From NCBI GenBank assembly GCA_900129675.1, contig FSRD01000002.1:806001-870000 (forward strand): 64,000 bases of DNA. Reading direction: 5' to 3'. This document shows, piece after piece, positions 52,619-61,258 of the stretch. A model generated the notes under the pieces. That model saw only the letters and a program-made list of their open reading frames with translations, was not told where the DNA came from and did not search any database. This stretch comes from Bradyrhizobium erythrophlei (GTDB lineage: Bacteria > Pseudomonadota > Alphaproteobacteria > Rhizobiales > Xanthobacteraceae). The stretch's first letter is position 1. Every line of letters starts with the position of its first letter. A program made the position numbers and the translations under genes.

Positions 52619-53554
52619 ATGGAGCTCTACCAGATCCGACACTTCGCCGCGGTCGCGGAGACCGGCAGTTTCACGAAGGCAGCGATTAGGGCCGCCGTAT
52701 CGCAGCCCGCACTCTCCGCTTCGATAGCCAAGCTGGAAGAGGAGATTGGGGTGAAGCTGTTCCACCGATCACCGAAGGCGGTCACTCTCACCCCGGCGGG
52801 TCGTCGATTTCATATGACCGCGCAGGAGGTTCTAGGTGCTTGCAACAAAGTGAAGGCTGAGCTTCGGGCAAGTGTCGCCGACCGACCGCTCCGAATTGGC
52901 GTACTACGCACGTTGCCGTCCGCACAGCTCGCGCGGCTCATTGAAACCTTACAAGGTGAGCTACCAGAAACGCGGATCGAACTCGTCGATGGAACGCGAG
53001 AACAGTTGCATGCTCGACTCGCAGGCCGAAAGTTGCTTGCGTGCATCTCCTTGAACGTAGAGAGCGAGCGGGGGCAGCGCTCTGTCGAGCTACTAAGGGA
53101 AGACTATGGACTGGTGGTTAGCCTCAACCATCGCTTTGCTTCTTACGAAAGCATTCAGTTATCCGATCTCAACGGAGAGCGCTTCATCGTTCGAACTCAT
53201 TGCGAAACCTTCCACAGCACGACGAAGCTTTTGGCGGAACGCGGAATACGCTGTCAGGTAGTCTATAGGACGGATCAGGATGATCGTGCTCTCGCATTGG
53301 TAGGAGCTGGCATGGGCGTCGCGCTGCTGCCCGTTATTTTCGATGCGCCCAACGTGAAGAAGGTCCCAGTTCGCGATTTCGACGCAAAGCGCGTAATCTC
53401 CTTGCACTGGAACGAGGATGTCGCGGACGATCGCCTCGATCGGGTCGTTGCCTTTGCCACCACGCACAACTGGGTATCATCCGATCGGGAAGACTTTGAA
53501 ACTCCTCGTCGATTGTCCGGTCGCGTCGCCATCGCCAAATCCACTGGCAGATAA
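52619..53554 (+). CDS. LysR-family regulator, copy A of a near-identical pair
   Basis: A 311-residue LysR regulator of the CbnR/CatR-like branch. The winged helix reads MELYQIRHFAAVAETGSFTK and VSQPALSASIAKLEEEIGVK (residues 1-60), followed by a full effector domain. ATG 52619 is chosen because copy B at 59348 starts there; the frame is open to 52574. The two proteins are about 93 percent identical by eye over 285 residues and differ in the last 25. Branch members control aromatic or chloroaromatic breakdown. Its own target is not obvious; the hybrid kinase follows after 820 nt. Confidence 0.92.
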   Translation: MELYQIRHFAAVAETGSFTKAAIRAAVSQPALSASIAKLEEEIGVKLFHRSPKAVTLTPAGRRFHMTAQEVLGACNKVKAELRASVADRPLRIGVLRTLPSAQLARLIETLQGELPETRIELVDGTREQLHARLAGRKLLACISLNVESERGQRSVELLREDYGLVVSLNHRFASYESIQLSDLNGERFIVRTHCETFHSTTKLLAERGIRCQVVYRTDQDDRALALVGAGMGVALLPVIFDAPNVKKVPVRDFDAKRVISLHWNEDVADDRLDRVVAFATTHNWVSSDREDFETPRRLSGRVAIAKSTGR

Positions 53555-54085
53555 CACCGTCGCTCCAGGCCGTTAACTGACCAAAAAGCACACGGCACGC
53601 CACGAGCAGGCTTGGTGCAATGTCTTGAGCAGATGCGGCAAATCCGCCAGTGGTCGGTGCCAGCCCAATTCGGCGTCCCGCCTGTGAGGTTTCGCACGAT
53701 CAATGCCAGAGATCCGACGCTTCAACACGATTGAAGTCGGCCAACCGGCGCTCAAAGCCGCTGCGTGTTCGCGTGATCAGCCAGTTGTTTGCCACCTCAA
53801 GCTGTAGCTGACATCGCAGGCGCCTCTCTGCCAAGGACAAAGGCATGGATCTGCGGGACGACTATGGCTCATCTCATCGCGTCGCGTCCGTTATCGGACA
53901 TTAGGAGGTAAAAAATATGAGGTAGAAAATTTGCGCCTGACGGAACCAGAATCGGGGATATGCGTTTCAAGCGCATGTTGAGCAGGAAGGTTTCTAGCCA
54001 CAGTGAGAAACCGTAAGAGCCGTTGCGGACAATGAAACGCTCCCCACCATACCGTCCGTCATCAGGGGCTCAATCCGGGGCGCGC
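53555..54085. other. Gap between LysR copy A and the kinase, left part
   Basis: Short open frames without family features; an old remnant cannot be excluded. The direct repeats at 54086-54132 lie at its right end. Confidence 0.3.
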
Positions 54086-54132
54086 GATATCCCATACCTA
54101 CATACCAAAGAGATATCCCGTACCCCCATACC
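54086..54132 (+). promoter_or_regulatory. Two 21-bp direct repeats upstream of the kinase genes
   Basis: GATATCCCATACCTACATACC (54086-54106) and GATATCCCGTACCCCCATACC (54112-54132) match in 18 of 21 positions with a 26-bp period. They lie about 245 nt before the kinase start and resemble tandem sites for a response regulator. Confidence 0.5.
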
Positions 54133-54377
54133 TGACGCCTCGAATTCGAAGTTCCCGGCCATGTTGGCGCGCTTCCGTAGCTAGGACGCTGAAAGGGCAA
54201 TGCTGCAACTCCAAAGAGAACACAACACAAGGAACTGGTAGTCCGACGCTCGCCGGTGAGCGGAACCACCACAATAGTCGGGCCTCGATCATGCGGGGAT
54301 TCTCTCGCAACGCGCAAGGCCCGAGAAGTTGCGGCCAGCATTGGCACTGCGAGCCTGTGGTAGAAAGCGCGGAAGCC

Positions 54378-57300
54378 ATGTCGTCGGACCTGTCGCATCA
54401 GCCCACGTCAGCGGAAGGATCGTCATCTGCCGCCAATGCCAAGTTTGGGCGTGGTACGACCGCTCCTCCCGACTTCCTTGCGGGCGGTGGCGAGATGGGT
54501 GCGCTCATGCGTGCGAAATCGTGGGGCGGTACACCCCTCGGCCCGCCTGACACTTGGCCTGACGCCCTTAAGATGGTTGTCAGCATCTGCCTTAACTCCC
54601 GTTTCCCCATATCGCTGTGGTGGGGCCCCGAACTGGTCATGCTCTACAACGACGCGTGGCGACCGATACTTGGTAGAACCAAACATCCGGCGGCCTTGGG
54701 GCGGCCAGGCATCGAATCCTGGCCGGAGATCTGGGACACCATCGGCGCGCAGTTCAACAGTGTTTTGAGCAGGGGTGAGGCAACCTGGTCGGACGACCTG
54801 CTGCTAGTGATCGAACGTAACAATTATCGCGAAGAAGCGTACTTTACCTATTCCTACAGCCCGATCAAACACAGCGATAACCGCGTCGGCGGCGTCTTTT
54901 CCGCCATCAGCGAAACGACCGAACGGGTCCTCGGAGAGCGCCGCCTGCGCATCTTGCGCGAACTTGCCGCGCAGACCGCGGAATCGAAAGGCGTGCAAGC
55001 AGCTTGCAACGCCTTTGCGCGGGTGCTTGGTGACGGAAATCCCGACTTGCCGTTTGCGCTTTTGTATCTGTTAGACGCAGACAGAACGAGCGCATCGTTG
55101 CTCGCCAAAACCGGGCTCGATGATACCTTTGCGCTGGTCGCCGTCCCGCTCGACCAGGATGACCCATGGGGCGTCGCGCGCGTCATCCGTGAAGGCAACG
55201 TCGTTCTGCTGAGCGATCTCGCCTTAAAGTTCGGCAAGCTACCGGGCGGCGTGTGGCCGGAGCCAACCACCTCGGCCATCGTGCTTCCCATAGCCAAGCC
55301 CGGACAAAACGGCGGTACGGCAGGAGCCCTTGTCGCGGGCATCAATCCACGCCGCGCGCTCGACGACACGTATCGCGGCTTTTTCGATCTTGTCGCCGGA
55401 CATTTGGCGACGGCCGTATCGAATGCGCGGGCTTACGAGGAGGAACGCAAGCGCGCTGAGGCTCTTGCGGAGATCGACCGTGCGAAGACCCAGTTCTTTT
55501 CGAATGTGAGTCACGAATTCCGCACACCGCTGACCCTGATGTTGGGTCCTTTGGAGGATGTGCTTGCCAAACCCGAGACTAGCCCACTATCCGACCATCG
55601 GTCGCTTTTGCGTCTCGCACACCGCAATGGCATGCGCCTGCTCAAACTCGTCAACACTCTCCTCGACTTCTCCCGCATCGAAGCCGGGCGCGTGCAGATG
55701 AGCTTCGAGCCGGTCGACCTCGCAATCTTTACGGCGGAGCTCGCCTCCAACTTTTATTCCGCCATTGAAAAGGCTGGCCTCCGACTGGTTGTCGATTGCC
55801 CGTCGCTGTCGCAACCGGTCTACGTCGATATCGACATGTGGGAGAAGGTGGTTCTCAATCTCATATCCAATGCCTTTAAGTTCACATTCGAAGGTGAGAT
55901 CACAATAGTGACCAGGCCGTCTTCTGACGGCAGGTGCGCCGAGGTCACCATTCGCGATTCCGGTACGGGCATCTCGCCCGAAGAGCTCTCTCATTTGTTT
56001 GAACGGTTCCGCCGGGTGGAGGGCGCACGCGGCCGCTCGATCGAGGGGAGTGGGATCGGTCTCGCCCTGGTTCAGGAGTTGGTCAAGCTTCACGGTGGCA
56101 GCATTCGCGTCGCCAGCCAAGTCGAGCAGGGAAGCGCCTTCACGGTTGCAATTCCCTTCGGCACCGCTCACTTGCCGGCAGAACAGATTAGCCGAGCACG
56201 GACGCAAGCCACAACCAATGTGCGCGCGCAGGCCTATGTCGAGGAGGCGTTAGGGTGGCTTTCCGACGGCGCCGCCACCGGTGCATCGGAGCCGCCGCCT
56301 CCACCTTCAACGCCGCAAGATCTAGGCGACGTTGCTGCCATTGCCGGGGCTGAAGGTCCATTGATCCTGGTCGCCGACGACAACGTCGACATGCGGAATT
56401 ATGTGCAAAGGATTCTGCGCGGTGGTGGTTTCCGGGTGGAAGCGGTGACGGACGGAAAAAAGGCTCTCGCCGCGGCCAGGCGGCTCAAGCCCGATCTTGT
56501 CCTTTCCGATGTCATGATGCCTGAGCTCGATGGATTCGAGCTACTAACAGCCTTTCGAAAGGACCCCGAACTTCGCGACACGCCTGTGCTGCTGTTGTCG
56601 GCACGGGCTGGCGAAGAGGCCAAGGTGGAAGGTTTGTTGGCAGGCGCGGATGACTACCTGATCAAACCGTTTTCCGCCCGAGAGCTACTTGCTCGGGTAG
56701 GCGTAAAACTGCAGCTTGCCCGGAACCGGCGCGAGCGGGCGGAAGTACTTCAGGCGGAGCTCGCCCGCGTTACACGTCTGACGACGATGGGGGAGATGAC
56801 AGCATCCATCGCTCATGAGGTGAACCAGCCGCTCATGGCGATTGTGACTAATGCGGACAGCTGCTTGTCTTGGCTCGCGCACGACAACCCGCAGATCGAT
56901 GAAGCCCGAATGGCCGCCGAGCGTATCGTCAGGGATGGTCATCGTGCGGGGGATATCATCAAGACCATTCGCGCTCTTGCCAGGAAGTCTCGACTCGAGA
57001 TGGCGCAACTAGACATGAATGACGCACTTGCGGAAGTCCTCGCCCTCACGCGCGGCGAGCTACGTCGCCACGATATCTCGCTCGAGACCGAGTTGTCCGG
57101 CGGTTTCGTACCCGTCATGGCCGACCGAATCCAGGTGCAGCAAGTCATTCTGAATCTGGTCATGAACGGGATCGAGGCGATGAAGGCCATCATGGATCGC
57201 CCACGGGTGTTGCGGGTAGGCTCTCAAATAGACGGCTCCGGTAGTGCCCTGATTGCAGTCGCAGACACGGGCACGGGGCTCGATCCAGCGAAGGCGGACC

Positions 57301-57485
57301 GCATCTTCGACGCCTTCTTCACAACGAAGCCCGACGGAATTGGTATGGGCCTGTCGATCTGCCGCTCGATCATAGAGGCTCATGGGGGTCGGATGTGGGC
57401 GTCGCCAAATCCGCCATACGGAAGCGTCTTTCAGTTTTCCATGCCCGTTGTCACCAAAGGGGTATCAAGTGATCGTCTCGGATGA
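54378..57485 (+). CDS. Hybrid sensor histidine kinase with two kinase modules and an internal receiver
   Basis: A 1035-residue soluble sensor kinase. Order: PAS-type domain (about 40-190, WWGPELVMLYNDAWRPILG), GAF-type domain (about 200-360), first HisKA with SNVSHEFRTPLTLMLGPLED (His about 378) and ATPase domain (to about 605), receiver (about 662-785; Asp in LVLSDVMMPELDGFEL, Lys in DDYLIKPFSARELL), second HisKA with TASIAHEVNQPLMAIVTNAD (His about 810) and ATPase domain ending at 1030. No membrane helix, so the signal is cytoplasmic. ATG 54378 is likely; 54291 is in frame. The FixJ-type regulator gene overlaps its 3' end. Confidence 0.9.
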   Translation: MSSDLSHQPTSAEGSSSAANAKFGRGTTAPPDFLAGGGEMGALMRAKSWGGTPLGPPDTWPDALKMVVSICLNSRFPISLWWGPELVMLYNDAWRPILGRTKHPAALGRPGIESWPEIWDTIGAQFNSVLSRGEATWSDDLLLVIERNNYREEAYFTYSYSPIKHSDNRVGGVFSAISETTERVLGERRLRILRELAAQTAESKGVQAACNAFARVLGDGNPDLPFALLYLLDADRTSASLLAKTGLDDTFALVAVPLDQDDPWGVARVIREGNVVLLSDLALKFGKLPGGVWPEPTTSAIVLPIAKPGQNGGTAGALVAGINPRRALDDTYRGFFDLVAGHLATAVSNARAYEEERKRAEALAEIDRAKTQFFSNVSHEFRTPLTLMLGPLEDVLAKPETSPLSDHRSLLRLAHRNGMRLLKLVNTLLDFSRIEAGRVQMSFEPVDLAIFTAELASNFYSAIEKAGLRLVVDCPSLSQPVYVDIDMWEKVVLNLISNAFKFTFEGEITIVTRPSSDGRCAEVTIRDSGTGISPEELSHLFERFRRVEGARGRSIEGSGIGLALVQELVKLHGGSIRVASQVEQGSAFTVAIPFGTAHLPAEQISRARTQATTNVRAQAYVEEALGWLSDGAATGASEPPPPPSTPQDLGDVAAIAGAEGPLILVADDNVDMRNYVQRILRGGGFRVEAVTDGKKALAAARRLKPDLVLSDVMMPELDGFELLTAFRKDPELRDTPVLLLSARAGEEAKVEGLLAGADDYLIKPFSARELLARVGVKLQLARNRRERAEVLQAELARVTRLTTMGEMTASIAHEVNQPLMAIVTNADSCLSWLAHDNPQIDEARMAAERIVRDGHRAGDIIKTIRALARKSRLEMAQLDMNDALAEVLALTRGELRRHDISLETELSGGFVPVMADRIQVQQVILNLVMNGIEAMKAIMDRPRVLRVGSQIDGSGSALIAVADTGTGLDPAKADRIFDAFFTTKPDGIGMGLSICRSIIEAHGGRMWASPNPPYGSVFQFSMPVVTKGVSSDRLG

Positions 57486-58107
57486 TGAGGCCCGGCCCAT
57501 CGTCGTCGTCATCGATGACGATTTAGAGATACGCGAGGCACTGCAAGGTCTCCTCCGATCGATAGGCCTGCGCGTCGAATTGTTCGGCTCGGCGCAAGAA
57601 TTTTTAGATAGCGCCCGCGCCGATGTTCCCGGATGCCTTGTTCTCGATGTCAGGCTGCCCGGACGAAGCGGACTGGATTTTCACGAAGATCTGGTCAAAG
57701 CAAATATTCATCTGCCGGTCATCTTCATCAGCGGTCACGCCGATGTCCCGATGTCGGTTCGGGCCATGAAGGCCGGTGCGGTGGAGTTCCTGACCAAACC
57801 AGTCCGCCACCAAGACTTGTTGGAGGCAATCCAACGGGCGATCGATCATGATCGTGCCCGTCGAGACGAGGAACAAATCGTTGCCGGACTGCGGTCCCGC
57901 CTGGAAACGCTGACGCCGCGCGAGCACGAGGTGATGAGGCTAGTGGCGGCCGGCAGACTCAACAAGCAGATTGCCGCGGAAATTGGACTCAGCGAGCAGA
58001 CAGTGAAGCTCCATCGCGGCCACGTGATGAGAAAGTTGAGGGCCCGGTCATTGGCTGAACTGGTCAGGATCGCCGATAAGCTACAGCTCGCTCAACAAAA
58101 GTCGTAG
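57469..58107 (+). CDS. FixJ/NodW-type response regulator
   Basis: A 212-residue regulator: receiver domain (residues 10-125; acidic pair in VVVIDDDLEI, phosphorylated Asp about 58 in CLVLDVRLPG, Lys in VEFLTKPVRH) and a LuxR-type helix-turn-helix (LTPREHEVMRLVAAGRLNKQ, IAAEIGLSEQTVKLHRGHVM). GTG 57469 follows AAAGGGG and overlaps the kinase gene by 17 nt, so both are translated together and form a two-component pair. It resembles the NodW/NwsB group of Bradyrhizobium but I would not claim orthology. Targets may include the direct repeats upstream of the kinase. Confidence 0.9.
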   Translation: MIVSDDEARPIVVVIDDDLEIREALQGLLRSIGLRVELFGSAQEFLDSARADVPGCLVLDVRLPGRSGLDFHEDLVKANIHLPVIFISGHADVPMSVRAMKAGAVEFLTKPVRHQDLLEAIQRAIDHDRARRDEEQIVAGLRSRLETLTPREHEVMRLVAAGRLNKQIAAEIGLSEQTVKLHRGHVMRKLRARSLAELVRIADKLQLAQQKS

Positions 58108-58252
58108 GTCTTCTAGACCAAAGTATAGGAATCTTAATTGGTCCTTTACTAAAGTCCATAAGGCTCTCTTCCTTCTGCTATCCTATCCTGACCAACGCGC
58201 AATTGAGTGATCGGACCATGCGCCGTATGAGCGTCGGATGTCAGAGACTCCA

Positions 58253-58363
58253 CTCATCGTATGGAAGGCGCATCGAGGCAAAGTGATGCGAAAAATGGAG
58301 GCAAAATCTCTCGCTGATCTCGTTACAATGGCCGCAAAGATCGCCGTCACACCAAACGGTTGA
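58253..58363 (+). pseudogene. C-terminal scrap of a second FixJ-type regulator
   Basis: Thirty-odd codons read VWKAHRGKVMRKMEAKSLAD and LVTMAAKIAVTPNG before TGA at 58361, matching the last helix region of the LuxR/FixJ domain (compare VKLHRGHVMRKLRARSLAEL in the preceding gene). No other part is present. Confidence 0.75.
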
Positions 58364-58625
58364 CGCTCCGCCAGATCTCAGACGCCTGTACGCCAGTCTA
58401 CGCGCTAGATCCCCTTTGCATCTTCTGTTCCCACTTCCGATGCTGGTCCCGCAATTAGACCGGCGTGTTTCGGAAAATGACCGAACTGCAGGCGCCGCTC
58501 ACCGCCGCCGACTAATCCGAAAGTATTGACGACACCATCGTCTGATAGATTCGGCTTCACGGGCGCCTGCGGCGGCCCGCGGACGCCGGTCCATAGGATG
58601 CCCAACCAAGAAAGGAGTGAACCAA

Positions 58626-59171
58626 ATGAATGCACTCAATCAAGTCTTGGCGAAGTCCGGTCTTCTCACCAAAGACCTCGACTATAATCTCATACGTGCA
58701 TCGATGGTGCTTATCTTCCTGGCCTTTGGTTACCAGAAATGGTTCGCCTACGAGGCACCGGTCCTAATCCCGTATATCAGCAACGGCCCGCTGAGTTTCT
58801 GGATGCATTCTGCCTTTGGCATCCGCGGGGCCAGCTGGTTTCTGGGTGTTTCCGAGTGGCTATTCGGCACGCTGTTGTCCCTAGGACTTTGGACCAAGCG
58901 ACTGGGAATCCTGGGAGCCATCTGGTCGACTGCCACGTTCGTCATGACGGTTACCATCATTCCATTCTTGCCGAACGGCTGGGATCCGGCTGCTGGCTTT
59001 CCTGCAATGGCCGGCAATGTTCCTTTCCTAATGAAGGATGTCGTCCTCGCGGCCTCGATCTACTTACTCAGGCAGGATGTCATGCGCGTGCTTGAAGCCG
59101 GCCGCAGCACGAGCGTTGCACTCTCACTCTCCCAAGCGGAAACAGACTTTGTCGGGAGGCTGGTCCGATGA
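58626..59171 (+). CDS. DUF417 inner-membrane protein (RclC-like), second copy
   Basis: A 181-residue, four-helix DUF417 protein, paralog of the one at 44294-44800: LTKDLDYNLIRASMVLIFLA, FGYQKWFAYEAPVLIPYISN, FLGVSEWLFGTLLSLGLWTK, FPAMAGNVPFLMKDVVLAAS. It carries about 20 extra residues at the C-terminus. ATG 58626 follows AAGAAAGGAGTG. It stands alone between the two-component genes and LysR copy B, without an AhpD-like or RclR-like neighbour and without the two-part operator. Confidence 0.87.
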   Translation: MNALNQVLAKSGLLTKDLDYNLIRASMVLIFLAFGYQKWFAYEAPVLIPYISNGPLSFWMHSAFGIRGASWFLGVSEWLFGTLLSLGLWTKRLGILGAIWSTATFVMTVTIIPFLPNGWDPAAGFPAMAGNVPFLMKDVVLAASIYLLRQDVMRVLEAGRSTSVALSLSQAETDFVGRLVR

Positions 59172-59347
59172 CGACGCGCGCGGCAATCGATATCGCCGGC
59201 ATCCCGATCAGCTAAATAGCTTCGTCGTGCTGTGGAGGTTTTGCAATGAGTTCGAACGATGAAGCACGCTCCGCCGGGATAGTTTCGTCCGACTGAGGTT
59301 CGGTTCCATATGTACGTTGGCAGCATCGGATAGACGCAGGTTATAGC

Positions 59348-60325
59348 ATGGAACTCTACCAGATCCGACACTTCGCCGCGGTCGCGGAGACCGGCAGTTT
59401 CACGAAGGCAGCAATTAGGGCAGCCGTATCGCAGCCCGCACTCTCCGCTTCGATAGCCAAGCTGGAAGAGGAGGTTGGGGCGAAGCTGTTCCACCGATCA
59501 CCGAAGGCGGTCACTCTCACCCCGGCGGGTCATCGATTTCATATGACCGCGCAGAAGGTCCTAGATGCTTGCAACAAAGTGAAGGCTGAGCTTCGGGCAA
59601 GTGTCGCCGACCGACCGCTCCGAATCGGCTTACTACGCACGTTGCCGTCCGCACAGCTCGTGCAACTCATTGAAACCTTACAAGGTGAGCTACCAGAAAC
59701 ACCGATCGAACTCGTCGATGGAACGCGAGAACAGTTGCATGCTCAACTCGCCGGCCGAAAATTGCTTGCATGTGTCTCTTCAAAATCGGAGAGCGAGCCG
59801 GGGCAGCGCTCTGTCGAGCTACTGAGGGAAGACTATGGACTGGTGGTCAGCCTCAACCATCGCTTTGCTTTTTACGAAAGCATTCAATTATCCGATCTCA
59901 ACGGAGAGCGTTTTATCGTTCGAACTCATTGTGATACCTTCGACAGCACCACGAAGCTTTTTGCGGAACGCGGAATACGCTGTCAGGTAGTCTATAGGAC
60001 GGATCAGGACGATCGTGCTCTCGCATTGGTCGAAGCTGGCATGGGCGTGGCGCTGATGCCCGCGATTTTTGATGCGCCCAACGTGAAGAAGGTCCCAGTT
60101 CACGATTTCGACGCAAAGCACGTAATCTCCTTGCACTGGAACGAGGATGTCGCGGACGATCGCCTCGATCGGGTCGTTGCCTTTGCCACCACGCACAACT
60201 GGGCATCATCCGATCGGGAAAGCACAGCTCGGTCGTCACGACTAGACGTCGTCATGAGTTCTATGCGGAGATCCACGGGATCGACGGTCAGCGGCCAGAA
60301 GCCTCCGCAGGCGTCCAGTCGTTAG
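59348..60325 (+). CDS. LysR-family regulator, copy B of a near-identical pair
   Basis: A 325-residue LysR protein almost the same as copy A at 52619 up to VAFATTHNWASSDRES, after which its C-terminus (TARSSRLDVVMSSMRRSTGS and on) differs. The last 13 codons are the antisense of a tautomerase relic, so the native end has been replaced by recombination. Nucleotide identity with copy A is high as well, including silent positions, pointing to recent duplication or gene conversion. The ATG is at 59348. Upstream sequence of the two copies diverges within about 15 nt of the start. Confidence 0.9.
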   Translation: MELYQIRHFAAVAETGSFTKAAIRAAVSQPALSASIAKLEEEVGAKLFHRSPKAVTLTPAGHRFHMTAQKVLDACNKVKAELRASVADRPLRIGLLRTLPSAQLVQLIETLQGELPETPIELVDGTREQLHAQLAGRKLLACVSSKSESEPGQRSVELLREDYGLVVSLNHRFAFYESIQLSDLNGERFIVRTHCDTFDSTTKLFAERGIRCQVVYRTDQDDRALALVEAGMGVALMPAIFDAPNVKKVPVHDFDAKHVISLHWNEDVADDRLDRVVAFATTHNWASSDRESTARSSRLDVVMSSMRRSTGSTVSGQKPPQASSR

Positions 60326-60712
60326 CCCATTCGTCTTCACGGAGGATTTCGTCACCGGTGTGGACAATGAATTCGACGAGTACCGTCCTTTTGGGACCGT
60401 TAAGCACCTCGGTGCAGATATCGACGATGCGCCGACCGAGTTCGAGGCGCTGATCGAGGGAACGAGCGCGACGGATCTCCACGAGGACCATCGTGATGGA
60501 CTCAAGGCAATCGCCGAGGTGGAACAGTTGTCCTCACCAAGCTCCGCGATCTCCACATTGGGGCGCCACAACTGCGTCTGCATAGAGATGGCACAGACGC
60601 GTCGCTCGCTTCCGCTTCGTCTCAGGCGGATGGGTTTCGCAAAGTGCCGGATCTGGTAAATCTCCAATTGATAAAGCGTGTTTATTCGATCCATAAAAAC
60701 ATACGATTTCAT
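60288..60712 (-). pseudogene. LysR 5' end fused to a frameshifted tautomerase
   Basis: On the minus strand from 60712, MKSYVFMDRINTLYQLEIYQ followed by IRHFA mirrors the leader and first codons of LysR copy A (MKSYVLINWINTSYIMELYQ). It then jumps to a tautomerase body: MQTQLWRPNVEIAELGEDN, a frameshift, and MVLVEIRRARSLDQRLELGR, VLVEFIVHTGDEILREDEWA with a stop at 60288. The body is related to the intact tautomerase at 62668. Confidence 0.78.
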
Positions 60713-60989
60713 TTATGGCGGCCTAAGGATTAGCTTTAATCAAGGAGCGAAAGGCCGGAATTAGAAAAGCGGCTCGGCGGAGTACTCCATGGAATGCATC
60801 GCCGAGGTCCAGGTAGCGTTTGTTTCGGCGGTTATTTTCGAACCTTGGCAGCCGTCGTCATCGTTATCGCTCGCAAGATCGGTCTGCCGGATGTCGTCAA
60901 TGTCGGGCTTGCCGCGCTTTGTACCGGCGGCGAGCAGGAGTCGCACCGATTAGCGAGCCACTGATGTGTAGTTGAAAAGGAGATATGTC
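60713..60989. other. Spacer with a hydrophobic coding remnant
   Basis: One frame at about 60810-60963 reads YFRTLAAVVIVIARKIGLPD and VVNVGLAALCTGGEQESHR with a stop just before the next gene. It looks like the end of a membrane protein I do not recognise. Confidence 0.3.
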
Positions 60990-61172
60990 ATGCCGCTCGC
61001 CAAAATCCACGTCGTCGAAGGCCGTTACGACCAGGCCAGGATCGCCAAGGTGTCTGCCTTAATCAGCACGCTGCGCGTGCCACCCGAGGACTTCTATCAA
61101 CTGATCTTCGAGTTGCCGAAGAACCGGTTTTCCATACGCCGTCATTTGTCGCATCTCAGTCGGTCCGCATGA
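60990..61172 (+). pseudogene. Tautomerase-family gene cut short by a frameshift
   Basis: Starts MPLAKIHVVEGRYDQARIAK (Pro-1 after Met removal), continues RVPPEDFYQLIFELPKNRF and then shifts; the other frame holds HTPSFV, the expected next residues. It stops after 60 codons, about half the family length. AAAAGGAGATATGTC precedes the ATG. Confidence 0.75.
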
Positions 61173-61258
61173 TCTGCACTATGTATGTCCGACAGCAATG
61201 ATTTTCATTCCTTGTAACAAAGGTATCAGCCATAGCGTTATTGCTCGGGGACTTCACG

